Of a stretch of DNA of 44,460 bases, positions 27,791 through 40,746 are shown in pieces (position 1 is the first letter of the stretch; the number at the start of each line of letters is the position of its first letter). Where the stretch lies: contig BJOX01000095.1 in NCBI GenBank assembly GCA_009731375.1, positions 275,332-319,791 on the forward strand, in the 5' to 3' direction. The notes under the pieces are model-generated. The model had not been told where the DNA came from, searched no databases, and was given only the letters and a program-made list of their open reading frames with translations. A program made the position numbers and the translations under genes. The DNA is from Paulinella micropora (Eukaryota > Cercozoa > Imbricatea > Euglyphida).

Positions 27791-30206
27791 ACCAGTAGAG
27801 CCAGACCAACATGGGGGCATCCAATCATCATGGCTGGAAAAACATAAGACAAAGTACCGTATGTTGCGGACATTTTGCATGTGTTGAGCAGGGCTCATGC
27901 AGCAGTTGTGTCTTTGATTGCATGTGTGTGGGCTAGCGTTTGTGTGTGGTGTCCGCGAGTTGTTCCTTTTACTCCTCACTCTGTGTACATTCAGTCTCAA
28001 GCTTTTGCTGAGGTGGGGGGAGTGTTTGTTGAGAACATGACTCGCACATGCCCATACCTAGCATCTGGCCATGGGTGGATGGTGACTGGCTTTATTTCAT
28101 TTGTTTATGCTCTCGTGAGTCTCCTGGTTATGAATTTAGTTGATGGCTGTCTATGCTTTCCCGTTTTGGAGTTGACTTTGAGACTTTTCCCCCTTGTCCT
28201 CTGCTTTGGTGTGAGACTTGCTGTCGGTTGGTGAGGCGTTGGGGCCTCGTTTTCTTTTCCTTCTTCACGTCCCTTTCCTTTTCCCCTTACCCTTCTTTGT
28301 TGGCTGATTCGCTTTGTGGATAGCGGACCTGAGCTTGGTGTAGTTCACTCGTTGTTTGCCGTGGGGGAGGAGCGGTAGGTTTGGTACCCTATCGCCCTCT
28401 CCGTACCAACACATAGGTAGCATAGGGAGTAAGTTGAGAACAGACACCTGACGTGGAACCTTTTGGGTAGCAAGGGGACACAGCCCAGTAGTGGGCATTT
28501 CTCTCGGTTTAATGGTTAATCGGTTGGGGGACACAGCTCAGTACTAGTCGTGGGACTTGGAGGTGTCGGACTTTATTGTGGAACTGTTTCTATTTGCGAG
28601 TCAATTTGAAGCCAACCGATTGGACATTTGGTTTTGTCGTCCTTGGCGGGGTGTCGAGCACCAGTGAGGACAGTTCGTTTCGGCTTCTAACTTTGTAGTG
28701 GCTGTCAGGTCGGCTTTTCGTGTGGTTGACGTTTTCGCCGCAGCTTTTCTCTTTCTCTGAGACTCTCTCTTCCTTCTCTGAGGAGGCGTGCAGCCTTCCG
28801 GGTGGCTGCATGTGTTGGCTTTATTTTGCATGGCACTTTTCTTGTTTTGGCATGGAGCGACAGAGCTGGTGGGTTTTCGCAAGTCGCCGGATGGACTGCA
28901 GTAGCGCCCGTTTTGATTCGGAATGGCGCTCAGGTGGCAACTGCGTTCTGCGGAGCAGTTCGCCTATGCCAGGAAGGTTTGGTTTATTTCAGTGATTGCT
29001 TTGGTTTCGGCCCGGATGGTTCGACTAGGGCCGAGAGTGGACCTTTGGTTAGTGTGCACGCTCGTCGGCGTTGTTTTGGCCTGGTCTTGCGGAGTCATTT
29101 GTGCACATAGGGACCTTCAGTTTCTGGTTGGGGCTATTCTTGTGGCGCGCTTGTTGTTTTCGGACATATTTGCCATACTGGATTGGCGGACAATTTACTT
29201 TTGGTTAGCGCGTGGGCAGTGAGCCCATCGATCATTTCGGTGGGCGGATTGCAATACTTCTGTTTCATTCGCTTCAGTGGTTATTTCGGTGGAGTTGTCG
29301 GCTGCGTGGCTACGGCGCGAAGCAGCGGTGACGATGGCAAGGTTCAAAGGTGGGTCTGTCTTCGTGACAGACCCCAAATCAGGCCGCCTCCCCTCCTACT
29401 CGTTCTTTGTCTTTGTTGTCGGATGATGGAGTTCGCTCTTCAGTTTGCAGTTCTAGGCAAGACACATGTTGCACCTGATGTCCATGTTGTGGTGTGAGCC
29501 TTAGAACCGTGGGATCTCCGCAGCGAGCGTGGGGGAGGATGGCGCCAGACACCGCTACTTTGTTTTAGTTCGTCTGCGGTGGTTCCCGTCTGGGTTAGTT
29601 TCAACAGGCGGTGGTGGCCCCGGTTGTGGGGCATGGTGGAAGGTCGTGTTTGCGACGTTTTTGGTTCAGAGCTGTTGGTGGCAGGAGCCACAGTGCAATG
29701 GTTGGAGTCGCTTGCGGCGGCGGTTGTTTTTCCCTCATTCAGGAAGGGGGGATGAAGGACACGGACATTTGGCTTTCGGGCTTCGGCAGGTTGACTGGAT
29801 CGGTTGTGTTACTTCAGCAGTTGTGTTCTTTGGAATCGGTTTTGTGCGGCAGCGTGGAGCCGCGGGTGGAGCGGGTTACGGCGTTGCCGCTAATTAGACC
29901 CGATCTTTGGTGGTTGGTCCTTTAAGTTATTTGACTTGGTGCTCGGTGTGGACCCTGCTCTGGACTTAATTTGCTTACGGTTGTTGAGTGTCTCTGCAAT
30001 GGTGCAGTTGGAGGTGTGCAGCCTGTTGCCGTCGTTTCGGTGGGGCCCCGGGGGGAGGCCATTCGTCAGGGGAGATGGAACCTTTTCTGCTTTGTGATGG
30101 TCGGAGCGTGACGGACGTATTTCTTCTCCCTCCACCAGGGGGGGGGGGGGTTGCTTATATTTCCTATTCGATTGTCAACGGAGGGTAAGGGCAGTATGAT
30201 GAGCCC

Positions 30207-30365
30207 ATGGCGTTTGGTGCACGTGGTGTTGCTGGTCGGCCGGATGTTCTGGAGCAGTTGGCCGCGGGCAGAGGCATTAGGCGTATGTTTGTAGACCGTG
30301 GTGGCCGATGTAGGCCAGGAGTTAACTTTGGTCGTTATGACCTAGCAATGTGTCGCGCCGGGTAG
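30207..30365 (+). CDS. Short coding-like frame inside the LTR element, unrecognised
   Basis: ATG at 30207 opens MAFGARGVAGRPDVLEQLAA then GRGIRRMFVDRGGRCR and stops at TAG near 30363. The Arg/Gly-rich make-up would suit a nucleic-acid-binding fragment, but nothing else supports it; it may be chance. Confidence 0.2.
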   Translation: MAFGARGVAGRPDVLEQLAAGRGIRRMFVDRGGRCRPGVNFGRYDLAMCRAG

Positions 30366-31255
30366 GCGCGGGATGACGGTGGAGCTTCGCTGTGCGGTCT
30401 GATATCGCTACGACGGAAGGCGCTACTCTTGGCAGATGGCGGCACGGTGGCGAGCCACTTGACGCTCAGTTTTCGGGAATGAACATGTAGGTTGCATCAC
30501 GGACGGCGGAGCCGGGCGGCGCCGGGGGAGTTCTATGCAAGGCTGGACGGTGGGTCACCCTCCTGGGGCGGGTCATGCGTCAAATTTGTGGAACGGCAAT
30601 TTTCCCCTTGATTACTTTTATTTTGTATTGCTCAGTTCATTTTCTTTCCTTGACATAGTGGATACGGAGTTAGGGGGAGATACCTATTGTGGGTGATCAT
30701 ATTTACATTCATATGCATGGCGTCATTGTTTTTCTTTTACCTGTTGGGTTACATGCGGTGATGTTGTACGTAATTAACTTGCGACTTTATCTGTTGCTTG
30801 GTGCTTGGCTTAAGGTTAAGCAAGTGAATAGTAACTGCGTGCATATACATCTGGTAATTGTTAATGATTTGTCATACATTTTGTGAAGTGTTTGTCGTTT
30901 GAAGCGAAGTTAGGTTCTGCAAGGTTTGTTGTTCATTCAATTGGTACGTTGATGTATTTGGATCATATTTGACTTTGATTGTCTGATATGCTTTGTTGAT
31001 GTACACGGACAGCCTATCGCCGGGGGCGATTCAGGAGAGTATGGGATTTCTGATATGGCTTGAATGTTTCTTCTGGTCAGACCTAGCAAAAACAAGTTTT
31101 TGCTGTTATTAAGTAGTAATTTTGTTCATCTGAGTACTGGGTGAGACTTGTGTGTTGGGTAGTGTTGCACTTGGGATGGGGATAGTTTTGCTTTTTATTC
31201 TCCTCATGCGTCCGACTCGGGCTGCGTTTTTCAGTGCTGAGATGTCCTAGGCCCT

Positions 31256-31271
31256 AATTAAGGGGGAGCAT
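31256..31271 (+). promoter_or_regulatory. Candidate polypurine tract
   Basis: TTAAGGGGGAGCAT directly precedes the TG of the right LTR, as expected for the plus-strand primer. Confidence 0.6.
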
Positions 31272-31564
31272 TGGGAAAGTTAATTAGATCCTAGTCCACT
31301 ACAGCATAACCGTATAGTCACGGTAGCTTCACTCTCCTATGTACTTAATACTAAGTAATTATTCCTGTATTACCATATTTTCTGGTACTGGTGGCGAATT
31401 GCCTTTATGTTCATAAATTACCAATTTGGTGAGGTTGGTTTCCCTTTTTGGTTCTTTTGAATCTCAGTGAAGTCTCAGTAAAATGGTGGTAGACCACTGG
31501 GATCCCGGAGCCTCCGGTTAACAGGCTAGTTTCCCTACCCGGACCTTCATGATGATTTTTCCCA
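31272..31564 (+). repeat. Right LTR
   Basis: TGGGAAAGTTAATTAGATCC to TTTTTCCCA, matching the left LTR; short of it by several small deletions and carrying GTGAGGTTG and ATGATGAT insertions. Confidence 0.88.
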
Positions 31565-31956
31565 ACGAAGGGTCACCTTTGCGTTACCGAAAAAAAAAAA
31601 GAAAAAATTTGAAAAACAAAAAAAAGATGACTCTTGAAGAAGGCGAACGTAAGTATTAATATTAACATTATATTATATATTAATAATAAAATCACGTGGT
31701 TCAGCAGCCGCAGTGATATTAATATTATTAAACATATTTATATTAATATCAAAACGTGTATTATATAACATAATTGAAGAATAGTATGATTCGTTGGTAG
31801 GATAACTACGTTTACTATAGTAATTACTTTGTAAGTGGGAAGTAAATATGATTTATTCGTATAGTCGAATCAGTGACAGTGTAGTTCTAGTCAATAAGAG
31901 TAACGGACGTAACGGTCTGTATTGGCCCGGGTATTCAGGATTGGACAATAACTATT
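31565..31956. other. AT-rich spacer; no gene
   Basis: Poly-A stretches and TTAATATTAA palindromes only. Confidence 0.5.
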
Positions 31957-32238
31957 AATATTGCTGTTGACATTCAAGACAACACAAAAAATTAGTTTTG
32001 AGTTTTTGTGTCAGATTTTCATTTTTGTGACAGTTTTTCATTTTTGTGACAAAAATTCAAATTTTCAAATTTAACGGTAACATTTCGCGAAAATTTACGA
32101 TATTTTGCGGACGAATATAGCAGTTAATTTGAAAAATTCAAATTTTCACCCAAAATCAAAATTCCAACCAAAACTGAAATTCCAACCAAAACAGAAAAAT
32201 CAATTTTTTTTGTTGTCTTGAATGTCAACAGCAATATT
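31957..32238. mobile_element. 282 bp MITE with perfect 28 bp terminal inverted repeats
   Basis: AATATTGCTGTTGACATTCA-AGACAACA at 31957-31984 is exactly complementary to 32211-32238. The inside is A/T-rich and holds repeated ATTCCAACCAAAAC and TTTTTGTGAC units and no coding potential. A truncated relative is at 2930-3183. The target duplication is unclear; the flanks AACTATT and AATAGTT extend the inversion. Confidence 0.85.
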
Positions 32239-33164
32239 TTGTAATAGTTACAGTCGTGCCGGGATTTTATTTCAGCTTCGTTATTACCTTCGAGTTTGTC
32301 AGTTCTGCTATCCGAGTACTTGCGGATTAAAAGTGTCGCAGATTGGCATCGTGGCTTCTAACGGAGTCTCTCAGCAAACCGGTGTGAACGTATTAGATCC
32401 GTGAGTGACCGGGTAACTTATCTAATCAACGGTTATGAGCCGCTGGGAAAACGATTTTCGGCACCATGCGGTTAGCATGAGATCGTAGTATTCAATAATT
32501 AGGTTTAATAATTTTGATAACGTTAAATAATATTGAATAATAACGTTAAATAATATTTGAATAATATTTGGATAATATTCAACTGAATAATATTGAATAG
32601 TATTAAATAATATTGAATAACACTAATTAAATAATATTTAATAAGTTATATTGAAGCATAATATTGAATAGCATTGAATAGTACTATGATTGATTAATAT
32701 TAATAAAATACTAATCATAAGTTGAATAATATTGAATAAGATCATATTATCAGTATGATCCAGAATCATGTGAATAGTGACCGTACCGGACCGAATTATT
32801 ACTATGATATTGTGTTAATTTGCTTCAAGTTTTTACATCTATTTTTAGTTCCGTCAAGTTACTTCATTATGACTGATATACTAATATAAGTTCCGTTTTA
32901 TCATCAACTGCCGTCATAACTTGATTATGTTGATAAAGTCACATTGATGAACATTCATTCAAGTTGAACTCAAGTTCATATTGATTGAGTGATATTGATT
33001 AATATTGATTAATATTGATTAACATCATTAAGACGGTTGATTAATATTGCCTGGATTTATATTCGCTGATTAATATTGATTTTTTTTTTTTTTTTTTTGC
33101 ATAATCTTGATTAATATTGAGCAATTTAATAATCATAGGGCCAGATAATAATGGCATCAGTGTC
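32239..33164. other. AT-rich region with (TTGAATAATA)n units; no gene
   Basis: From about 32490 to 33120, TTGAATAATATT and TTGATTAATATT recur with irregular spacing. A 60-codon frame at 32222-32404 has no recognisable content. Confidence 0.6.
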
Positions 33165-33392
33165 GCATTTACATACATGCATACATACATACATGCATGC
33201 ATCCATTGCATGCATGCATGAATGCATGCATGCATACATGCATACATGCATGCATGCATGCATACATGCATACATGCATGCATGCATACATGCATACATA
33301 CATACATACATACAAACATACATACCTACATATAACTACCTACATACATACATACATACATACATACATACATACATGCATACATACATACA

Positions 33393-33426
<34 letters not shown>

Positions 33427-33766
33427 CATACATACATACATACATACATACGTACATACATACATACATGCACACACACACACACATACACACATACATA
33501 TGTATACATACATACATACATACATACATACATCATTGCATGCATACAAACATACATACAAACATACATACATACATGCATACGTACATACATACATACA
33601 TACATACATACATACATACATACACATACATACACATACATACACATACATAGATACACATACATAGATACAGACATACATACATAGACACAGATACACA
33701 AATACATACATACATACATACATACATACATACATACATACATGCATGCATGCATTCATACATACA

Positions 33767-33797
<31 letters not shown>

Positions 33798-35160
33798 CAT
33801 GTAATATACATACATACATACATACATACATACATACATGCATGCATGCATGCATACATACATACATAAATGCATACATACATACATACATACATACACA
33901 CACACGCACAAGACATACATACATACATACATAAATACATGCATACATGCATACATGCATACATACATACATACATACATACATGCATACATACATGCAT
34001 ATGCATACATACATACATACATACATACAAACATACATACATACATACGTATATACATACATGCATGCATGCATGCATACATACATACATACATGCATGC
34101 ATGCATGCATGCATGGATGCATGGATGCATGCATACATACATGTATACATACATACATACATACATACATGCAGACATACATGCAGACATACATACATAC
34201 ATACTTCGGGGGGGAGGGGGGGGGGGGGGGGGNNNNNNNNNNATAGATACATACATACATACATGCATGCATACATGCATACATACATGCATGCATGCAT
34301 ACATACATACATACATACATACATACATTCATTCATACATACATACATACATGCATTCATACATACATACATACATACATACATACATACATACCTACAT
34401 ACCTACATACCTACATACCTACATACATACATACACATACATACATACATACATTCATACATACGTACATATATATACATACATACATACATACACACAT
34501 ACACACAAATACACACATACACACACACATACATACATACATACATACATACATACATACATCATTGCATGCATGCATGCATTCACGCATACATATATAC
34601 ATACATACATACATACATACATACATACATACATACATACATACTTACATGCATACATGCATGCATGCATGAATGCATACATACATACATACATACATAC
34701 ATACATAACATACATACATGCATGCGTGCATGCATGCATGATGCATGCATGCATGTATGCATGCATGCATGCATACATGCATACATACATACATACATAC
34801 ATACATACATACATACATACATGCATACATACATACACATACATACATACATACATGCATGCATGAGTACTTGCATGCATGCCTGCATGCATGCATGCAT
34901 ACATACATACATACATACATACATACATACATACATACACATACATACATACATACATACATACATACATACATACGTACGTACTAGACATACATACATA
35001 CATACATACATACATACATACATACATACATACATACATGCATATGCATACATACATACATTCATGCATACATACATACATACAGACATACATACATACA
35101 TACATACATATGTACATACATACATACACACATACATATATACATACATACATACATAGA
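33165..35160. repeat. (CATA)n/(CATG)n satellite, left block, with a poly-G run and gap
   Basis: Two kilobases of TACATACA/CATGCATG. 34208-34232 is poly-G followed by N at 34233-34242. No reading frame here is credible. Confidence 0.95.
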
Positions 35161-35598
35161 CACACACACACACACACACACACATAGACAGACAGGCGGA
35201 CAGAAAGACAGACAGACAGACCGACAGACACACACACACACAGACACACACACACACAGACAAACACACACAAACACACACAAACACACAAACACACACA
35301 CACACACATAGACAGACAGGCAGACAGACAGACAGGCAGACAGACAGACAGGCAGGCAGACAGACAGACAGACAGACAGACAGCACAGACAGACAGACAG
35401 ACAGACTGTCTGAGACAGGACAGACAGACAGACAAACAGATAGACAGACAGACAGACAGTACTAGTCTGAGACAGAGAGACAGAGAGACAGAAAGACAGA
35501 AAGACAAACAGACAGACAGACAGGCAGACACACACAGTGACACACACACACACACACTCACTCACTCACACACACACACACACACAGACAGACAGTGC
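35160..35598. repeat. (CA)n and (CAGA)n tract
   Basis: CACACA, GACAGACA and their mixtures, with one GTCTGAGACAGGACAGAC foldback near 35407 and a similar one near 35464. Confidence 0.94.
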
Positions 35599-35836
35599 GT
35601 AAGTGGAATCAAAAAGTATTTTTTGTGTGGGAAAGAAAATAGAAAAGTGTGTGGTGGAAAGAAAATAGCGCAAGGTGTGAACTACCATGCAAAAAAAACT
35701 TGGAGGCAGAAGAAACAACCCCCCAAAAGTTAGAGATAACTTTTTTGGAGGCAAAAATAAAAGAAATAAAAAGTTCCTGCAGTAATTTTTCCAAGTCCAA
35801 ACTGAATTTCACGGGCAGTGGCTTTTCAAACGGGCA
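35599..35836. other. Unique 240 bp island inside the satellite
   Basis: Non-repetitive A-rich sequence containing GAAAGAAAATAG twice (35632, 35659) and ACTTTTTTGGAGGCAAAAAT, similar to AAACTTGGAGGCAGAAG just upstream. I recognise no gene or element. Confidence 0.5.
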
Positions 35837-36197
35837 CATACATACATACATACATATATACATATATACATACATAAATGCATATATGCATACATGCATA
35901 CATGCATACATTCATACATGCATACATGCATACATGCATGCATGCATGTATACATACATACATAAATACATACATACATACATACATACATACATACATA
36001 CATACATACATGCATACATGCATAACATACATACATGCATGCATGCATGCATACATACATACATACATACATACATACATACGTACATGCATGCATGCAT
36101 GCATGCATGCATGCACACATGCATACATACATACATACATACATACATACATACATGCATACATACATGCATACATACATGCATGCATACAATTGCA

Positions 36198-36231
<34 letters not shown>

Positions 36232-36431
36232 CATACATACATACATACATATATACATACATACATACATACATACATACATACATACATGCATACATAC
36301 ATGCATACATACATACATACATGCATACATGCATACATGCATACATGCATACATACATACATACATACGTACGTACATACATACATACATGCATAACATG
36401 CATAACATACATACATGCATGCATGCAAACA

Positions 36432-36493
<62 letters not shown>

Positions 36494-36743
36494 TACATGC
36501 ATGCATGCATGCATGCATACATACATACATACACACATACATACATACATACATACATACATGCATACACAGGCATGCATGCATAGATACATACATACAT
36601 ACATACATACATACATACATACACGAATGCATACATGCATACATACATACATGCATGCATACATGCATCCATCCATACATACATACATACATGCATACAT
36701 ACATACATACATGAATGCATACATGCACACATACATACATACA

Positions 36744-36777
<34 letters not shown>

Positions 36778-37423
36778 CATACATACATACATACATACAT
36801 ACATACATACATACATGCATACATACATGCATACATACATACATACATGCATACATGCATACATGCATACATGCATACATACATACGTACGTACATACAT
36901 ACATACATGCATAACATGCATAACATACATACATGCATGCATGCAAACATACATACATACATACATACATACATACATACATGCATACACAGGCATGCAT
37001 GCATACATACATACATACATACATACATACATACATACATACATACATACATACGAATGCATACATGCATACATACATACATGCATGCATACATGCATCC
37101 ATCCATCCATACATACATACATGCATACATACATACATACATGAATGCATACATGCACACATACATACATGCATGCATACATGCATCCATACATACATAT
37201 ATACATACATACATACATACAAAGATGCGATGCATACACACATACATGCATACATGCATACATGCATGCATACATACATAACATACGTACATACATACAT
37301 ACATACATACATACATGCATACATGCATACATACATACCATACATTCCATACATTCCATACATACATACATACATAGATACATACATACATACATACATA
37401 CATGAATATACGTACATGCGTGC

Positions 37424-37454
<31 letters not shown>

Positions 37455-37517
37455 CATACATACATACATACATACATACATAGTACATCGTACATACATC
37501 ATGCATCATGCATACAT

Positions 37518-37548
<31 letters not shown>

Positions 37549-37592
37549 TGCATATATACATACATACATACATACATACACACATACATACG

Positions 37593-37624
<32 letters not shown>

Positions 37625-37678
37625 CATACATACATGCATGCATGCATAAATACATACATACATACATACAATGTAACA

Positions 37679-37712
<34 letters not shown>

Positions 37713-37813
37713 CATGTATACATACATGTATACATACATACATACATGCATGCATACATACATACATGCATACATGCATACATACATACATACATACATA
37801 CATACATACATAC

Positions 37814-37845
<32 letters not shown>

Positions 37846-38420
37846 CATACATACATATACATGCATAAATATGCATACATACATACATACATACATACAT
37901 CGTACATACATCATGCATCATGCATCATGCATACATACATACATACATACATACATACATAGATAAATACATACACACAAACACACACATACACATACAC
38001 ACACACGCACACACACATGCATGCATGCATACATACATACATACATACACATATACATACATACATGCATGCATGCATAAATACATACATACATATATAC
38101 ATACATACATATATACATATATATATATACATACATACATACATACATGCATACATACATACATGCATACATACATGCATACATGCATACATACATACAT
38201 GCATACATACATACATACATACATACCATACATACATACATACATACATACATATACATACATACATATACATACATACATATACATACATACATATACA
38301 TACCATACATACATACATACATACATAGATACATACATACATAGTACATCGATATCGTACATACATCATGCATCATGCGTACATACATACATACATGCAT
38401 ACATACAAACATACACACAC

Positions 38421-38455
<35 letters not shown>

Positions 38456-38466
38456 GCATACATGCA

Positions 38467-38498
<32 letters not shown>

Positions 38499-38846
38499 CA
38501 TACATACATGCATGCATGCATAAATACATACATACATACATACAATGTAACATACATACATGCATACATACATACATACATACATGCATGCATGCATGCA
38601 TACATGCATGCATACATATGCATGCATACATACACATACATACATACATATATACATACATACATAACATACATACATAACATACATGACATACATGACA
38701 TACATACATACATATGTCATACATACATACATACATACATACATACATGCATGCATACATACATACATAAAATGGAACTACTGTAACATACATACATACA
38801 TACATACATACATACATACATACATACATACATACATACATACATA
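35837..38846. repeat. (CATA)n/(CATG)n satellite, right block, with higher-order repeats
   Basis: Three kilobases. Marker sequences recur at long spacing: CATAACATGCATAACATACA at about 36393 and 36907; ACACAGGCATGCATGCAT at about 36567 and 36988; CGTACATACATCATGCATCA at about 37489, 37901 and 38356; AATGTAACATAC at about 37670 and 38544. Confidence 0.93.
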
Positions 38847-38885
38847 CAGACACAGACAGGCACAGAGAGACACAGACAGAGTCTG

Positions 38886-38925
<40 letters not shown>

Positions 38926-39016
38926 GGGACAAACAAAGAAACAAGAAAACACAAAAACAGACAAAACACACATACACATGGAACATTTACGAGAGAAAGA
39001 GAGAGATGAGAGAGAT

Positions 39017-39105
<89 letters not shown>

Positions 39106-39262
39106 AGACAGACGTCGACAGACAGACAGACGTCGACAGACAGAGTCTGACAGACAGGCGGACAGACGGACAGACAGACGGACAGACAGACGGACAGACA
39201 GACGGACAGACGTCGACAGGCAGACAGACAGACAGGCAGACGTCGGTCCGGCGTCGACAGAC
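38847..39262. repeat. (CAGA)n, (GA)n and (GACAGACG)n tract
   Basis: GACAGACA to 38925, GA 38990-39100, then CAGACGGA and CGTCGACAGACA units. Non-coding. Confidence 0.94.
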
Positions 39263-39659
39263 ATGTACATGAGAAGCAAGGAAAAAAAGGTATAGACGAA
39301 TAACAAATTATATTACAATGCGGTGTTGTTTTCCCCAGGGAGAGTGTGAGAGAGAGAGTGAGAGAGGGAGAAATGCAGAGATGAAAATAGTAAGTGTTTT
39401 CAGTTACGGCATGCGTTGTTGTTGTTGTTGTGCAGCCCTTCTGATGGGACTGGTATTTTTTCTTGAAAGTTTTGGCCCAATTATATGTGACTGACCGGCC
39501 GAGGTAGCGAAGAAAATGAGGCCCCGAGGAAACCTCCCCTTGACGGGGCTCTTCAGTCCACAAAATGTGGTTTCAAAAAAATTCATGTGGTTTTGCGGCT
39601 GCTGGTTGCACCGGGCTGCGTGAGTGCAAGAATCAGCATTACACTGTGAATGATATTAG
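39263..39659. other. Unique sequence without a recognised gene
   Basis: Includes (GTT)n at 39415-39431 and a foldback AGGCCCCG...CGGGGCTC at 39518-39552. It precedes the plus-strand LRR exon. Confidence 0.4.
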
Positions 39660-39740
39660 GCAAACACTAGTCTGGTTACACTCATCCTCTACAACAACAA
39701 GATAGGCGAGGGCGCAACAGCAATTGCAAAGGCCCTGCAG
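39660..39740 (+). CDS. Leucine-rich-repeat exon, plus strand
   Basis: Acceptor AATGATATTAG, donor CTGCAG|GTACCT, 27 codons in one frame: ANTSLVTLILYNNKIGEGAT-AIAKALQ. This is a ribonuclease-inhibitor-type LRR (LxxLxLxxNxIGdeGA), as in NLR-like proteins. It is one residue short of the 28-residue unit (IGEGA for IGDEGA). No neighbouring LRR exon on this strand is visible, so it is a fragment. Confidence 0.65.
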
Positions 39741-39744
39741 GTAC

Positions 39745-39828
39745 CTTAAGCGCGTCTGCAAACGCTGCTGCACCTCGATCTTCATTGTTGTTGATTGCAA
39801 TATTTAGAGTCTGCAGAACCTTGTTTGC
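39745..39828 (-). CDS. Leucine-rich-repeat exon, minus strand
   Basis: On the minus strand, acceptor GTCACTGCAG, donor CTTAAG|GTACCT, exactly 84 nt or 28 codons: ANKVLQTLNIAINNNEDRGA-AAFADALK. It is the same RI-type LRR unit (NKxLQTLNLxxN..D.GA). It faces the plus-strand LRR exon tail to tail, and the two share the 4 bp GTAC between them as donor. Confidence 0.65.
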
Positions 39829-40528
39829 CTGCAGTGACATCACAAATACAATTTGTTAGACATGCTACCGCGCGCGGTACCAAAGAAAGTGGGGTGTGAA
39901 AAACCCGTTCAAAGAAAATCAATGCACCACACCAAACGCCAGAATGTTACGTCTGCAACCGACCTGAACACCCTCGAACGCTGAAACATTTACAGTATCT
40001 CTCCCCAACATCAAGAAGACACTCACCAAAATTTCAGCCCTGTTCAAGCTTGTTCAAGGGTCGAACTCTGAGTTCAGGACCCAACCAGAAGACAAATATA
40101 CCGTTATGTCCGTGCAAATTTTCAGTGAACCTGCCGGTCGCCCTGGTGGACTAGTTGCCACCTTAAACCCAAATATTTACAAAAACCCGAGCTCCCCCCC
40201 CCTCTTTTTTGTAGCGGAGCGGAGCATTGAAAAAGATAGTCTGGTGGCGAGACTACTCCCAACGTGTGTTTTGTTAAACCGTCAGGCACTCTCAAGTAAA
40301 AAGGAATAAATAAGGAATAATTACGTCGTTTACGTTGCAGAATTGGCCGGTCCGCAACGGACGTCACAGCCCTATAAAGCGATAATTACTGTGTTGAAAA
40401 GTGACTAGTCAAAATGAAAATTATGAATTAATTACGTTAAGAAAAATGTCGCAAATACAGAGTATTTGTAGCACAACTTTTGTGAGTAATAAATTCGATA
40501 GAGCTGACCCATAAAATATGTGACTCGC
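39829..40528. other. Spacer; no gene recognised
   Basis: No splice-bounded coding piece or repeat is seen. CGCGCGCGGTACC near 39871 is a short GC-rich patch. Confidence 0.35.
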
Positions 40529-40620
40529 CGATAAGACCGGCTCATTTATGGGGTCTCGCCGGGCCGGCTTGCCCTGCGTGCTCGCTCGGCCCGACTCAAC
40601 CCATAAATGCCGCTTTATCG
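40529..40620. repeat. GC-rich hairpin element
   Basis: Arms CGATAAGACCGGCTCATTTA-TGGG (40529-40552) and CCCATAAATGCCGCTTTATCG (40600-40620) pair with small indels around a 47-nt loop rich in CGGGCCGG/CGGCCCG. It abuts the direct repeat that starts at 40620. Compare 10664-10708. Confidence 0.6.
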
Positions 40621-40746
40621 TCCACTTAAAGTCAAAGTACCAAACTTAACAGCAGAGTTTTTGTTTAATAAAAAAATACAGCACTTGAAAAATCGAACGT
40701 TGATACTGGAACAAGGTTCAAAAGTTCAAAGTGAAAAAGTAAAAAG
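40620..40746. repeat. Direct repeat, copy 1
   Basis: GTCCACTTAAAGTCAAAGTA...GTGAAAAAGTAAAAAG, matching 41171-41298 with about ten differences. Confidence 0.9.

Larger units (their letters stand above)
24211..31564 (+). mobile_element. 7.35 kb LTR retroelement without recognisable gag/pol (LARD-like)
   Basis: Two direct repeats of about 300 bp, a TGG-starting primer-binding-site candidate directly inside the left one and a purine tract (AAGGGGGAGCA) directly before the right one define an LTR element in plus orientation. The 6.7 kb between has only short frames: no protease, reverse transcriptase (no YxDD), RNase H or integrase motif. Composition changes from AT-rich (to 26350) to G/T-rich (26400-30600). 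This is the pattern of a large non-autonomous derivative or a badly decayed element. I find no target-site duplication (flanks GGCAT and ACGAA). Confidence 0.75.

Noticed and set aside
28700-30000. Overlapping plus- and minus-strand frames of about 80-120 codons in the LTR element
   Set aside because: Hydrophobic or Thr/Pro-rich low-complexity products of G/T-rich DNA, no family motif, and open on both strands at once.
33150-38980. Very long frames (up to 701 codons) in the satellite
   Set aside because: Same tetranucleotide artefact; the frames shift with each indel of the repeat.
40106-40309. 67-codon plus-strand frame
   Set aside because: No motif, no splice context and no codon bias; a minus-strand frame overlaps it.
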